From Verrucomicrobiota bacterium (GTDB taxonomy: Bacteria > Verrucomicrobiota > Verrucomicrobiia > Opitutales > Opitutaceae), in contig JAEWKR010000029.1 of NCBI GenBank assembly GCA_023457715.1, positions 1-27,369 of the forward strand: a DNA stretch of 27,369 nt, in the 5' to 3' direction. The position numbers and the translations under genes were made by a program. Of the stretch, positions 16,361 through 24,269 are shown piece after piece. Position 1 is the stretch's first letter, and each line of letters opens with the position of its first letter. The notes under the pieces are model-generated. The model searched no databases, was not told the DNA's origin, and saw only the letters and a list, made by a program, of their open reading frames with translations.

Positions 16361-17604
16361 GACGGATCCTTCTTCGCCTTCGGCTCGCCCTTGCCCTCGC
16401 CGGGAGCCTTCCCGCCCCCGCCCTTGGGGGCAGCAAGGTGTCGCTCCGGATTGACGAGCACGTCCGCGGGCCGGATCTGCACGGGCCCGCCCGGCATGAC
16501 GCGCAGCTGGCCGTCGATCACCACGGTTTCGCCCGTCTTGAGCCCGTCCTTGATCACGGCGTACGGCTCGGCGGTACGCTCGACCGTGACGCGGCGGAAT
16601 TCCGCGGTGTTATCGGGTTTGACGACGAAAACGTGCTGGCCGGTCTGGTCGGTCTGGATCGCGCTGGTGGGCACCGCGAGGACCTCAGGGGAGGCGAGGG
16701 TGAGGGACGCGGTGATGAACTGACCGGGCCAGAGTTTCATTTCGGCGTTGGGCAGCGTGGCCTTCAGCTTGATTGTCCCGGTGGCCGGATCGACCGTGTT
16801 GTCGAGAAACGTCAGCTCTCCGCGATCGACGGGGGGCTCGCCGGCGGTGCCGGCAACGTCGACCATGAGGGTGCCCTCGGCCCGGTAGCGGGCGAGCGCG
16901 GCGAGGTGCTGCTGGGCGATCGAGAAGGTGGCGTAGATGGGGCGGACCTGGACGATCGTCACGAGCGGTTCGTTGTCGTTGCCGCGGATCATGTCGCCTT
17001 CATGGACCGTGAAGTCGCCAAGTCGTCCGGCGATCGGCGCGCGAATGGAGCAATAGCTGAGCTGAAGCCGGGCGGTGGCGACGGCGGCCTCCGCGGCGGC
17101 GGCCTGCGCCTCCAGCGTGCGGGCGTTGTCCTCGAACTGCTGGAATTGCTCCTGGGAGATCATCGCACCCACATCCAGCGCCTTGTAGCGGCTGAGCTGG
17201 CGGCGGGCGGTGTCGAGCTGGACGGCGATCCGCTGCTGATCAGCCTCGGCGGAGCGCAACGCGTTCTGGAAGGGGCGTGGGTCGATCTCGAGCAGCAGGT
17301 CGCCCTGGGCCACGTCCTGACCCTCCTGGGCGTTGATCTTGAAGAGGGTGCCGGTGATCTGCGCGCGGACGTCCGCCGAGCGGATGGGTTCAATGGTGCC
17401 GATGGCATCGAGAATCAACGGCACGACGCGCTGCTCGACCTTGCCCACGATGACCGGCGCCGGACCGCCCCCGCGTCCGCGTCCTCCGCCGGGGCCGCCG
17501 GCAGCCCCGGATTTTTCCGAGCATCCACTCGGGAAAAGGACGGTCGCCGCGGCGACTGCCAGCAACACGGAGGGACGGAGGAGGCGTTGAAAGCGGACGG
17601 ACAT
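16357..17604 (-). CDS. RND periplasmic adaptor (membrane fusion protein), lipoprotein
   Basis: A 415-residue adaptor that links the RND pump to an outer-membrane channel. The start at 17604 gives a signal sequence ending in a lipobox-like FPSGC, with the lipidated cysteine at residue 28; an open frame continues upstream to 17739 but encodes only a word array (FGHFGPLGPLRPF). A glycine-rich linker follows. Typical adaptor parts are present in order: first barrel strand (VVPLILDAIGTIEPIRSADV), lipoyl half-motif (GQDVAQGDLLLEIDPRPF), a coiled-coil hairpin (about residues 120-190), second lipoyl half (APIAGRLGDFTVHEGDMI) and the C-terminal barrel (WPGQFITASLTL, GQLRVMPGGPV). It is the first gene of the efflux operon. 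No Shine-Dalgarno sequence precedes it. Confidence 0.92.
   Translation of the reverse strand: MSVRFQRLLRPSVLLAVAAATVLFPSGCSEKSGAAGGPGGGRGRGGGPAPVIVGKVEQRVVPLILDAIGTIEPIRSADVRAQITGTLFKINAQEGQDVAQGDLLLEIDPRPFQNALRSAEADQQRIAVQLDTARRQLSRYKALDVGAMISQEQFQQFEDNARTLEAQAAAAEAAVATARLQLSYCSIRAPIAGRLGDFTVHEGDMIRGNDNEPLVTIVQVRPIYATFSIAQQHLAALARYRAEGTLMVDVAGTAGEPPVDRGELTFLDNTVDPATGTIKLKATLPNAEMKLWPGQFITASLTLASPEVLAVPTSAIQTDQTGQHVFVVKPDNTAEFRRVTVERTAEPYAVIKDGLKTGETVVIDGQLRVMPGGPVQIRPADVLVNPERHLAAPKGGGGKAPGEGKGEPKAKKDPS
16367..16371 (-). promoter_or_regulatory. Ribosome binding site for the RND pump
   Basis: On the minus strand GAAGGA lies six bases before the ATG at 16360, within the last codons of the adaptor gene. 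It supports the start and the ATGA coupling. Confidence 0.7.
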
Positions 17605-17684
17605 GGAGGAAGGGGGCGCGCCGAAGGAGTTGGGGAGCCGGACGAATCGCGCCGGCCGAAGTTGCGGAGATTGAAAGGGGCGGA

Positions 17685-17815
17685 AGGGAGGAAAGGGTCT
17701 TAAAGGTCCTAAAGGACCAAAGTGACCAAAGGGACGCAAGGGACCAGTGGCGACCCAGGAGGGCGTCTCTCTTCTCGCGGGGCGCCCTTGGTCCTTCGGT
17801 CCCTTGGGTCATACC
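17685..17815. repeat. Facing word array, AAAGGGACC type
   Basis: From 17701 a nine-base word is iterated five times: TAAAGGTCC, TAAAGGACC, AAAGTGACC, AAAGGGACG, CAAGGGACC. A facing array at about 17781-17813 (CCCTTGGTCCTTCGGTCCCT, then TGGGTC) is its approximate reverse complement. It lies between the divergent efflux operon and serA. Confidence 0.8.
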
Positions 17816-17874
17816 CGACGCTTTTCCTTGCGCGGTCGAGCGGCCGGGATTTCCCTCGTGGGCAATTTTGTCCC

Positions 17875-19464
17875 ATGAAAGTACTCGTCGCCGACAAGAT
17901 CTCACCCAAAGGAGTCGCCTACCTGCGTCAGCAGCCGGGCTTCGAAGTCGTTGAGGCGTATGGGTCCTCTCCCGAGAAGGTGCTGGAACTCGTGAAGGAT
18001 GTGCATGCGATTGCCGTCCGCTCGGAGACGAAGATCACGGCGCAGGTGTTTGCCGCTGCGCCCTTGCTGAAGGTGGTGGGCCGGGCCGGCGTGGGCGTGG
18101 ACAACGTGGATGTCGAGGCCGCGACCGAACGCGGTGTCATCGTGATGAACACGCCCTCGGGCAACACGATTGCCACGGCCGAACTGACGTTCACCCACCT
18201 CCTGTGCGGGGCGCGTCCCGTTCCGCAGGCCGCGGCGTCGATGAAGGCCGGCCAGTGGGATCGCAAGAGCTTCTCGGGCATCGAGCTCTTCAAGAAGACG
18301 CTGGGAATCGTGGGTCTGGGCCGCATTGGCGGCGAGGTCGCGAAGCGCGCGCAGGCATTCGGGATGCGGGTGCTCGCTTATGACCCTTACCTTGCCCCAA
18401 GCCGGGCGAAGGCGATGCAGGTGGAAGGCGTCACTCTCGATCAACTGCTGAAAGAGTCCGACTACATCACGGTGCACATGCCCCTGACCGAGGACACCCA
18501 GTACATGATCGATGAGGCGGCCTTTGAGAAGTGCAAGAAGGGTCTCCGGATCTTCAACTGTGCCCGCGGCGGCATCATCAAGGAAGCCGCGCTGATCGCG
18601 GCGCTGAAGTCGGGCAAGGTCGCCGCCGCCGGCCTCGACGTCTTCGAGGACGAACCGCTGGCCAAGGACAGCGAGTTGCGCTCCCTGCCGAATGTCGTCC
18701 TGACGCCGCACCTGGGTGCGTCCACGGCCGAGGCCCAGGAGTCGGTGGGGATCGAGGTGGCGGAACAGATCGCCGATGTGCTCAACGGCGGGGTCATCCG
18801 CAACGCCGTGAATGTGCCCTCGATCGATGCCGCCACGATGAAGGTGCTCGGGCCGTACATCGACCTCGGGACCAAGCTGGGCACACTGGTGCAGCAGATC
18901 GCGTCGCCGCAGATCGTCTCGTTGAAGATCACCTACTGGGGCAAGCTGCTGGATCTGGATGTGAATGCGGTGACCCGTTCGATCGAGCGCGGTTATCTGC
19001 GCCGGATCAGCGGCGAGGAAGTTAATTTCGTCAACGCGCCGGCGCGGCTCGAGCGGCTCGGCGTCAAGGCCGAGGTGCTGAAGTCGACCGCCGATTCCGG
19101 CTACACGGATCTGATCCAGGTCGAGGCGACCACTCCGGAGGGGAAGGTCTTCTCCGCAGCTGGCACGCTGATCGGCAAAGGCAACGAACCGCGGATCGTG
19201 AACATCAACGACCGCGAGGTCGAGGTGCTGGCCGACGGTAAGCTTCTGGTCCTGGAAAACATCGACCAGCCCGGCATGGTCGGCGAAGTCGGCACCATTC
19301 TGGGCAAGGACCAGGTCAACATCGCGGACATGTCGCTCTCCCGGCTCACGCCCGGCGGGACCGCCTACATGGTGGTTCGCGTCGACAGCGAACCGAGCGA
19401 GTCGGCGCGCGACGTGATCAAGAACCACCCCGCCATCCGCATGGCAAAGTTCGTGCACTTCTGA
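17875..19464 (+). CDS. serA: D-3-phosphoglycerate dehydrogenase
   Basis: SerA oxidises 3-phosphoglycerate to 3-phosphohydroxypyruvate with NAD+, the first step of serine synthesis. The 529-residue protein is the long form (about 525-530 residues). It has the NAD-binding GIVGLGRIG at residues 144-152, catalytic R231 in NCARGG, E260 in FEDEP and H279 in TPHLGAST. A substrate-binding insertion domain follows, and an ACT domain ends the protein (VLENIDQPGMVGEVGTILGK, then MSLSR), the usual site of serine feedback. The start at 17875 (MKVLVADKIS) is set by family alignment; the open frame upstream runs through a word array. No Shine-Dalgarno sequence is visible. It leads a same-strand run with plsY, hom, lysC and thrC. 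Confidence 0.95.
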   Translation: MKVLVADKISPKGVAYLRQQPGFEVVEAYGSSPEKVLELVKDVHAIAVRSETKITAQVFAAAPLLKVVGRAGVGVDNVDVEAATERGVIVMNTPSGNTIATAELTFTHLLCGARPVPQAAASMKAGQWDRKSFSGIELFKKTLGIVGLGRIGGEVAKRAQAFGMRVLAYDPYLAPSRAKAMQVEGVTLDQLLKESDYITVHMPLTEDTQYMIDEAAFEKCKKGLRIFNCARGGIIKEAALIAALKSGKVAAAGLDVFEDEPLAKDSELRSLPNVVLTPHLGASTAEAQESVGIEVAEQIADVLNGGVIRNAVNVPSIDAATMKVLGPYIDLGTKLGTLVQQIASPQIVSLKITYWGKLLDLDVNAVTRSIERGYLRRISGEEVNFVNAPARLERLGVKAEVLKSTADSGYTDLIQVEATTPEGKVFSAAGTLIGKGNEPRIVNINDREVEVLADGKLLVLENIDQPGMVGEVGTILGKDQVNIADMSLSRLTPGGTAYMVVRVDSEPSESARDVIKNHPAIRMAKFVHF

Positions 19465-19484
19465 GCGATGCTGTGACCGGTTGA

Positions 19485-19507
19485 ACCGGCGGTGACGCAC
19501 CGCCGGT
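19485..19507. other. Perfect hairpin between serA and plsY
   Basis: ACCGGCGGTG and CACCGCCGGT form a perfect 10-base-pair stem with a three-base loop (ACG), 21 bases after the serA stop codon. There is no T-run, so a Rho-independent terminator is doubtful; it may attenuate transcription or protect the serA 3' end. Confidence 0.5.
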
Positions 19508-19525
19508 CCCGGCCGGTCTGTCTCC

Positions 19526-20170
19526 ATGGCCACGCCTTACCTCATTACCGCCGCGGTCGGATACCTCCTCGGGGCGCTCCCGTTCGGGTATCTGGTCGCC
19601 CGCGCGCGGGGGGTGAACATTTTTGAGGTGGGCTCACGCAATCCCGGCGCCACGAATGTCCGACGCGTGCTGGGGAGCGGGCCGGGCAATCTGGTGTTCG
19701 CACTCGACGCGCTCAAGGGGGCCATCGCTGCGTTCGCGCCTTATGGCTATCATCTGGCGCTGGAGCGGGGGGAGACCTCGCCGGAGGCGCCGATCGCCTA
19801 TTTGCAGATGACCGGCCTGGTGGCGGCGCTGCTGGGGCATAGCTTTTCCTGCTTCACGCGTTTCCGCGGCGGCAAGGGCGTCGCCACGGGCGCCGGAGGC
19901 TTCGCCGTGCTCTTCCCGGTGGGTGCCCTCATTGCGTTGCTCGTGTGGAGCCTGACGGCGTTTGCGACGCGGTTCGTCTCCGCCGCCTCCATCCTTGCCG
20001 CGGTCTCGCTCCCGGTGACGGCCCTGGCGCTGGAACGCGACCGGGTCTTCGTCGGCGCCTGCATTGCCGTGGCGGCGCTGGTGGTGTTCCGCCATCGCAG
20101 CAATCTGGCGCGCATCGCGGCGGGCACCGAAAGCAGGATCGGCCGGAAGAAGGAGACTCCCCAATCATGA
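19526..20170 (+). CDS. plsY: Glycerol-3-phosphate acyltransferase PlsY
   Basis: PlsY is an inner-membrane enzyme that transfers an acyl group from acyl phosphate to glycerol-3-phosphate, the first step of phospholipid synthesis in most bacteria. The 214-residue product shows the three family motifs: GALPFGYLVAR near residue 17, VGSRNPGATNVRR near 36-48, and FRGGKGVATGAG near 113-124. Hydrophobic segments fit the five-span topology. Length is slightly above the usual 195-205. The start at ATG 19526 matches the family; no Shine-Dalgarno sequence was seen. The stop overlaps the hom start as ATGA, so this lipid gene is translationally coupled to an amino acid gene. Confidence 0.95.
   Translation: MATPYLITAAVGYLLGALPFGYLVARARGVNIFEVGSRNPGATNVRRVLGSGPGNLVFALDALKGAIAAFAPYGYHLALERGETSPEAPIAYLQMTGLVAALLGHSFSCFTRFRGGKGVATGAGGFAVLFPVGALIALLVWSLTAFATRFVSAASILAAVSLPVTALALERDRVFVGACIAVAALVVFRHRSNLARIAAGTESRIGRKKETPQS
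20150..20155 (+). promoter_or_regulatory. Ribosome binding site for hom
   Basis: AAGGAG lies 11 bases before the ATG at 20167, inside the last codons of plsY. It is one of only two clear Shine-Dalgarno sequences in the window, both at ATGA overlaps, and it supports the 20167 start. Confidence 0.65.
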
Positions 20171-21483
20171 GCGAACCCATGACCGTCAACATCGGGATCT
20201 GCGGCTTCGGGACCGTCGGGCAGGGGGTGTGGAAACACATCACCGCCAAGCAGTCCGATCTGGAGGCGCGCCTCGGCGTGAAGCTGAATCTCGCGAAGGC
20301 CGCGGTACGCGACCTGAACAAGAAGCGCGGCGTCAAGGTTCCGGCCCGGAAGCTCACGGATGACGCGCTCTCAATCGCGAACGATCCGTCGATCCCCATC
20401 GTTTGCGAGTTGATCGGCGGCACGAAGCTCGCCCGGCAGGTGACGCTCGCCGCCCTTCGCCTGGGCAAGATTGTCGTCTCAGCGAACAAGGCGCTCATCT
20501 GCGAGCACGGTGCCGAGATCATGGCGGCGGCCCAGCAGCACGGCGGACACTTTTTCTTCGAGGCTTCGGTGGCCGGCGGCATCCCGATCATCAAGGCGGT
20601 GCGCGAAGGGTTGGTCGCGAACCGGTTCAGCCGGATCTACGGCATTCTCAACGGCACCTGCAACTACATCCTCACGCAGATGGAGGATCAGGATGCGCCG
20701 TACGCGGAGGTCCTCGCGGAGGCGAAACGGCTGGGCTATGCGGAGGCCGACGAATCGCTCGATGTCGATGGCTGGGACACCGCGCACAAGGCGTCAGTGC
20801 TCGCCTGGCTCGCTCACGGCGTGTGGGTGAAGACCGATCAGATGATTGTCGAGGGCATCAGCCGCATCACCCCCGACGACTTCAAGAACGCCTCCGTGCT
20901 GGGTTTCGGCATCAAGCTGCTGGCGATCATCGACCGGGATCTGGCGACGAGCGAGGTCTCGGTCCGCGTGCATCCGACGCTCCTGCCCGAAGGCAACGTC
21001 GTCGCCAACGTCAGCGGCGTGTTCAATGCCGTCTCCGTCACGGGAGACGTCGTCGGCACGACGTTCTATAGCGGTCGCGGTGCCGGCCAGGACGCCACCG
21101 CGAGCGCCGTGATCGGCGACATCGCCGACGCCGCGTCGCTGCTGAAGTATGGCAAGGGCGCGCACCTGATCGGGGAGGGGGCCGGGGCCAGCTCCGCCGC
21201 GTGCCGGCTGGCTCCGCTCGAAAACGTCCGCTGCCGTTATTATCTGCGGCTCACGGTCAAGGACGAGCCGGGCGTGCTGGCGCGCGTGGCGGCCGCGATG
21301 GCGAAGCAGCACATCAGCATCGCGAGCGTCATCCAGACCCCGTCGGCCCGCGAGAAGGCGGCATCCCTGGTGCTCACGACGCACGAAAGCAACGAGCGGG
21401 CGATGCAGCGCACCCTGCAGCAACTCAACGCCCTCGGCAGCCTGCTCGAGGCCCCCGTGCTCCTCCGCATCGGGGATTTTTAG
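20167..21483 (+). CDS. hom: Homoserine dehydrogenase
   Basis: This enzyme reduces aspartate-4-semialdehyde to homoserine with NAD(P)H, at the branch to threonine and methionine. The 438-residue product is the stand-alone form, not fused to aspartokinase. It shows the Rossmann GICGFGTVGQGV at residues 10-21, SANKAL with K108, the GTCNYIL substrate-binding motif, and DVDGWDTAHKASVLAWL with the catalytic lysine K208. A C-terminal ACT domain (YYLRLTVKDEPGVLARVAAA onward) is the usual threonine-feedback module. An in-frame ATG at 20179 is a possible alternative start. It overlaps plsY by four bases and is followed by lysC after a 101-base gap filled by a word array. Confidence 0.95.
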   Translation: MSEPMTVNIGICGFGTVGQGVWKHITAKQSDLEARLGVKLNLAKAAVRDLNKKRGVKVPARKLTDDALSIANDPSIPIVCELIGGTKLARQVTLAALRLGKIVVSANKALICEHGAEIMAAAQQHGGHFFFEASVAGGIPIIKAVREGLVANRFSRIYGILNGTCNYILTQMEDQDAPYAEVLAEAKRLGYAEADESLDVDGWDTAHKASVLAWLAHGVWVKTDQMIVEGISRITPDDFKNASVLGFGIKLLAIIDRDLATSEVSVRVHPTLLPEGNVVANVSGVFNAVSVTGDVVGTTFYSGRGAGQDATASAVIGDIADAASLLKYGKGAHLIGEGAGASSAACRLAPLENVRCRYYLRLTVKDEPGVLARVAAAMAKQHISIASVIQTPSAREKAASLVLTTHESNERAMQRTLQQLNALGSLLEAPVLLRIGDF

Positions 21484-21486
21484 GCC

Positions 21487-21576
21487 GAGTTGAGAGTTGA
21501 GGGTTGAGAGTTGAGAGACCGAACGGTCCGAACTCCGAACTTCCGACTCTCAACCCTCAACTCTCAACTCTCAACT
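21487..21576. repeat. Facing word array, GTTGAGA type
   Basis: Four units of a seven-base word (GTTGAGA/GTTGAGG) at about 21489-21517 face four reverse-complement units at 21546-21575 (ACTCTCAACCCTCAACTCTC, then AACTCTCAAC). The one-base variant unit sits second in the left arm and third from the facing end in the right, so pairing is shifted by one unit or tolerates two mismatches. The array begins four bases after the hom stop and ends nine bases before the lysC start. Confidence 0.85.
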
Positions 21577-21584
21577 TTTCACCC

Positions 21585-22799
21585 ATGGCCCGAATCGTCC
21601 AAAAATACGGCGGCACGTCCGTCGGCGACGTCGAACGCATCAAGAAGGTCGCGGAGCGCATCAAGGCGATCCGCGACGAAGGCAACGAACTCGTTGTCGT
21701 CGTCTCCGCGCGCGCGGGGGTCACGAACGAGCTCATCGCCCGGGCCAAGGCAGTGTGCGCCACCCCGAGCGACCGCGAGCTCGACCAGCTGCTGGCGATC
21801 GGCGAGCAGGAGACGATCGCGCTCACCGCGATGGCCCTGCATGGGATCGGCGTGAAGGCGATCAGCTACACCGGCGCCCAGGCCGGCATCTTCACCGACA
21901 CCGTCCACACCAAGGCGAAGATCCGCGACATCGACGCCAAGGCGCTCGAGCGCGATCTCTCCGCCGGGAATGTCATCATCGTCGCCGGTTTCCAGGGGGT
22001 GAACGACGTGGGCCAGACCACCACCCTGGGCCGCGGCGGCTCCGACCTCACCGCCATTGCGCTCGCCGCGGCCATCAAGGCCGACAAGTGCGAGATCTAC
22101 ACCGACGTCGACGGCGTCTACACCGCGGATCCGCGCGTCGTGAAGACCGCCCGGAAGCTGCCGGAGATCAGCTACGACGAGATGCTCGAACTCGCCTCCG
22201 CGGGCAGCAAGGTGATGCAGTCGCGCTCGGTCGAGTTCGCGGCCAAGTACAACGTCGTTTTCGAAGTCCGCTCCTCCTTTAATCACAACCCAGGAACCAT
22301 CGTGAAAGCAGAAGTCGCCTCCATGGAAAAAGTCCTCGTCCGCGGCGTCGCGGTCGACAAGGACCAGGCCAAGGTCGTCATCAGCAACATTACCGACAAG
22401 CCCGGCTCGGCGGCCCGTGTTTTCCGCACGCTCGCGGACGCGCACATCAACGTCGACATGATCGTCCAGAACGTCGGCCGGGGCGGCGTGGCGAACCTGA
22501 CCTTCACCGTGCCGCAGTCGGAGGTGCAGAAGGCGGCCCGCACGCTCGAGCCGGTCCTGAAGGAGCTCGGCGCGACGGTCTCGCTCCATGACCAGGTGGC
22601 CAAGCTTTCCGTGGTGGGCGTCGGCATGCGCACGCACAGCGGGGTGGCGGCCACCCTGTTCCAGACGCTGGCCGATGCGGCGATCAACATCGACCTCATC
22701 AGCACCTCCGAGATCAAGATCTCCGTCGTCATCGCGCTCGACAAGGCCGACGAGGCCGCCCGCCTCGCCCACCAGGCCTTCGACCTCGACAACGCCTAG
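21585..22799 (+). CDS. lysC: Aspartate kinase
   Basis: Aspartokinase phosphorylates aspartate, the first step toward lysine, threonine and methionine. The 404-residue protein is the monofunctional form. It has the kinase motif KYGGTSVGD at residues 7-15, the TTLGRGGSDLTA nucleotide-binding motif near 146-157 and the TDVDGVYTADPR segment. Two ACT domains follow, one starting near residue 250 (VLVRGVAVDKDQAKVVISNI) and one near 335 (LSVVGVGMRTHSGVAATLFQ), as in alpha/beta-type aspartokinases. The start at 21585 (MARIVQKYGG) is set by family alignment. An internal in-frame GTG at 22302 (codon 240), preceded by AGGA, could start a separate regulatory subunit. The gene sits between hom and thrC. 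Confidence 0.95.
   Translation: MARIVQKYGGTSVGDVERIKKVAERIKAIRDEGNELVVVVSARAGVTNELIARAKAVCATPSDRELDQLLAIGEQETIALTAMALHGIGVKAISYTGAQAGIFTDTVHTKAKIRDIDAKALERDLSAGNVIIVAGFQGVNDVGQTTTLGRGGSDLTAIALAAAIKADKCEIYTDVDGVYTADPRVVKTARKLPEISYDEMLELASAGSKVMQSRSVEFAAKYNVVFEVRSSFNHNPGTIVKAEVASMEKVLVRGVAVDKDQAKVVISNITDKPGSAARVFRTLADAHINVDMIVQNVGRGGVANLTFTVPQSEVQKAARTLEPVLKELGATVSLHDQVAKLSVVGVGMRTHSGVAATLFQTLADAAINIDLISTSEIKISVVIALDKADEAARLAHQAFDLDNA
22292..22304 (+). promoter_or_regulatory. Candidate internal translation start in lysC
   Basis: AGGA (22292-22295) precedes an in-frame GTG (22302-22304, codon 240) by six bases, and an in-frame ATG follows at 22323 (codon 247). The local stretch is unusually AT-rich and uses codons the gene otherwise avoids (TTT, AAT, CCA, GGA, AAA, GCA). 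This fits an internal start for a beta subunit made of the two ACT domains, as known for Bacillus and Corynebacterium aspartokinases. Confidence 0.5.
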
Positions 22800-22805
22800 G
22801 GCAAA

Positions 22806-22897
22806 GCAGCGGGTAGCGGGTAGCCATAGAAAGACCGGCGGCGGTGCCGCCTCGACGCTCGCTACTCACTGCTCGCTACTGTTTCGCTACTCGCTCC
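22806..22897. repeat. Facing word array, AGCGAGT type
   Basis: AGCAGCGGGTAGCGGGTAGC at 22806-22825 faces GCTACTCACTGCTCGCTACT and continuation at about 22861-22897, both built on a seven-base AGCG(A/G)GT word. The element fills most of the lysC-thrC gap. Confidence 0.75.
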
Positions 22898-22904
22898 TTT
22901 CCGC

Positions 22905-24269
22905 ATGAAGTTCATTTCCACGAGAGGTCAGGCGCCGGCGCTGGGATTTTCCGATGCGGTGGCAACCGGGCTGGCGCCGGACGGCGGCCTGTACCTGCCG
23001 GAGTCCCTGCCGGACTTCAGCGGCCGGCTGGGGTCGTTCGCGACGCTCTCGTATGCGGAACTTTGCTACGAGTTCATGCGGGTGTTTGCGACGGACATTC
23101 CCGCCGGGACCCTGCGGCAGATCGTCGCGCGCAGCTACACCACGTTCACCGATCCGGCGATCGCGCCGTTGCGGCGGCTCGGACCCCGGCTTTACGTGCT
23201 CGAGCTGTTCCACGGACCGACGCTGGCCTTCAAGGATTTTGCCCTTCAGCTGCTCGGCAACCTGTATGCGCATCAGTGCGAGGTGCGCCGCGAGACGATC
23301 AACGTCCTGGGCGCCACTTCGGGCGACACGGGCGCCGCGGCCATTCATGGCCTGATCGGACGGCCCGGCACCGCGATCTTCATCCTGTATCCCGACGGCC
23401 GCGTTTCCCCGCTGCAGGAGCGGCAGATGGCCTGCACCGGGGCCGGGAACGTGTTTGCGCTGGCGGTGGACGGCACCTTTGACGACGCGCAGGCGGCGTT
23501 GAAGGAGATCTTCGGCGACCAGGCGTTCCGCACGCGGCACCGCCTCTCCGCGGTCAATTCGATCAACCTCGCGCGCGTGCTCGCCCAGTGCGTGTACTAC
23601 CTTCACGCGTGGCTGAAGCTGCCGGTGGCGGAGCGCGACGCCGTGGAGTTCGTGGTTCCCACGGGTAATTTCGGCAACGTGCTTGCAGGTTGGATGCTGC
23701 AAAAGATGGGCGTGCCCATCCGCGGTTTCAAGGTGGCCACCAACCAGAACGACATTCTCTACCGCATGTTCACCACCGGCGAGTACCGGGTGGGGGAGGT
23801 GCAGCCCAGTCTGGCCCCCTCGATGGACATCCAGGTCGCGTCCAACTTCGAGCGGTTCATCTATTTCGCCGTGGGCCGGGACTCCGCCCGGGTCCGCGCG
23901 GTGATGGACACGTTCAAGCGAACCGGCGCGTATCGTTTCGAGAATTTCAACCGCGACACGTTCAGCGCGTCACGCTGCACGGACGCCGAGATTCCCGGGA
24001 TCATCCAGCGCGTCCACCGTGACTTCGGATACGTGGCCGATCCCCACACCGCGTGTGCCTTCAAGGAGCTGTCGTCGGATCGCGTGAACGTCGTGCTCTC
24101 GACGGCCAGCCCGGCGAAGTTCCCCGACACGATCCAGGCGGCGATCGGGGTCGAGCCGACGCATCCAACCCTCGAGGCGCTGAAGTCCCGTCCGATCGTG
24201 AAGCACCTGCTGCGGTGCGATCCCGACACGATCCGGGCCTTCATCGACCGGCATGCGGTTGGACGCTGA
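22905..24269 (+). CDS. thrC: Threonine synthase
   Basis: PLP-dependent threonine synthase converts O-phosphohomoserine to threonine. The 454-residue product is of the long type found in E. coli and fungi. It shows the N-terminal MKFISTRGQAPALGFSDAVA and GLAPDGGLYLPE motif, the PLP-binding lysine K110 in LFHGPTLAFKDFALQLLG, the phosphate-binding ATSGDTGAAA, and the FVVPTGNFGN segment. The ATG at 22905 matches the family start; no Shine-Dalgarno sequence is seen. It ends the hom-lysC-thrC run. Homoserine kinase (thrB), which makes its substrate, is not in this window. Confidence 0.95.
   Translation: MKFISTRGQAPALGFSDAVATGLAPDGGLYLPESLPDFSGRLGSFATLSYAELCYEFMRVFATDIPAGTLRQIVARSYTTFTDPAIAPLRRLGPRLYVLELFHGPTLAFKDFALQLLGNLYAHQCEVRRETINVLGATSGDTGAAAIHGLIGRPGTAIFILYPDGRVSPLQERQMACTGAGNVFALAVDGTFDDAQAALKEIFGDQAFRTRHRLSAVNSINLARVLAQCVYYLHAWLKLPVAERDAVEFVVPTGNFGNVLAGWMLQKMGVPIRGFKVATNQNDILYRMFTTGEYRVGEVQPSLAPSMDIQVASNFERFIYFAVGRDSARVRAVMDTFKRTGAYRFENFNRDTFSASRCTDAEIPGIIQRVHRDFGYVADPHTACAFKELSSDRVNVVLSTASPAKFPDTIQAAIGVEPTHPTLEALKSRPIVKHLLRCDPDTIRAFIDRHAVGR

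Noticed and set aside
14978..16723. A 581-codon open frame antisense to the RND genes
   Set aside because: Histidine/arginine/aspartate-rich shadow; the minus strand encodes unmistakable RND pump and adaptor sequences.
17605..17739. A longer N-terminus for the RND adaptor
   Set aside because: The extension (FGHFGPLGPLRPF) is the translation of the AAAGGGACC word array and would displace the lipoprotein signal.
21484..21584. A lysine riboswitch or threonine leader upstream of lysC
   Set aside because: The gap is almost wholly the GTTGAGA word array, with no riboswitch core and no leader peptide rich in regulatory codons.
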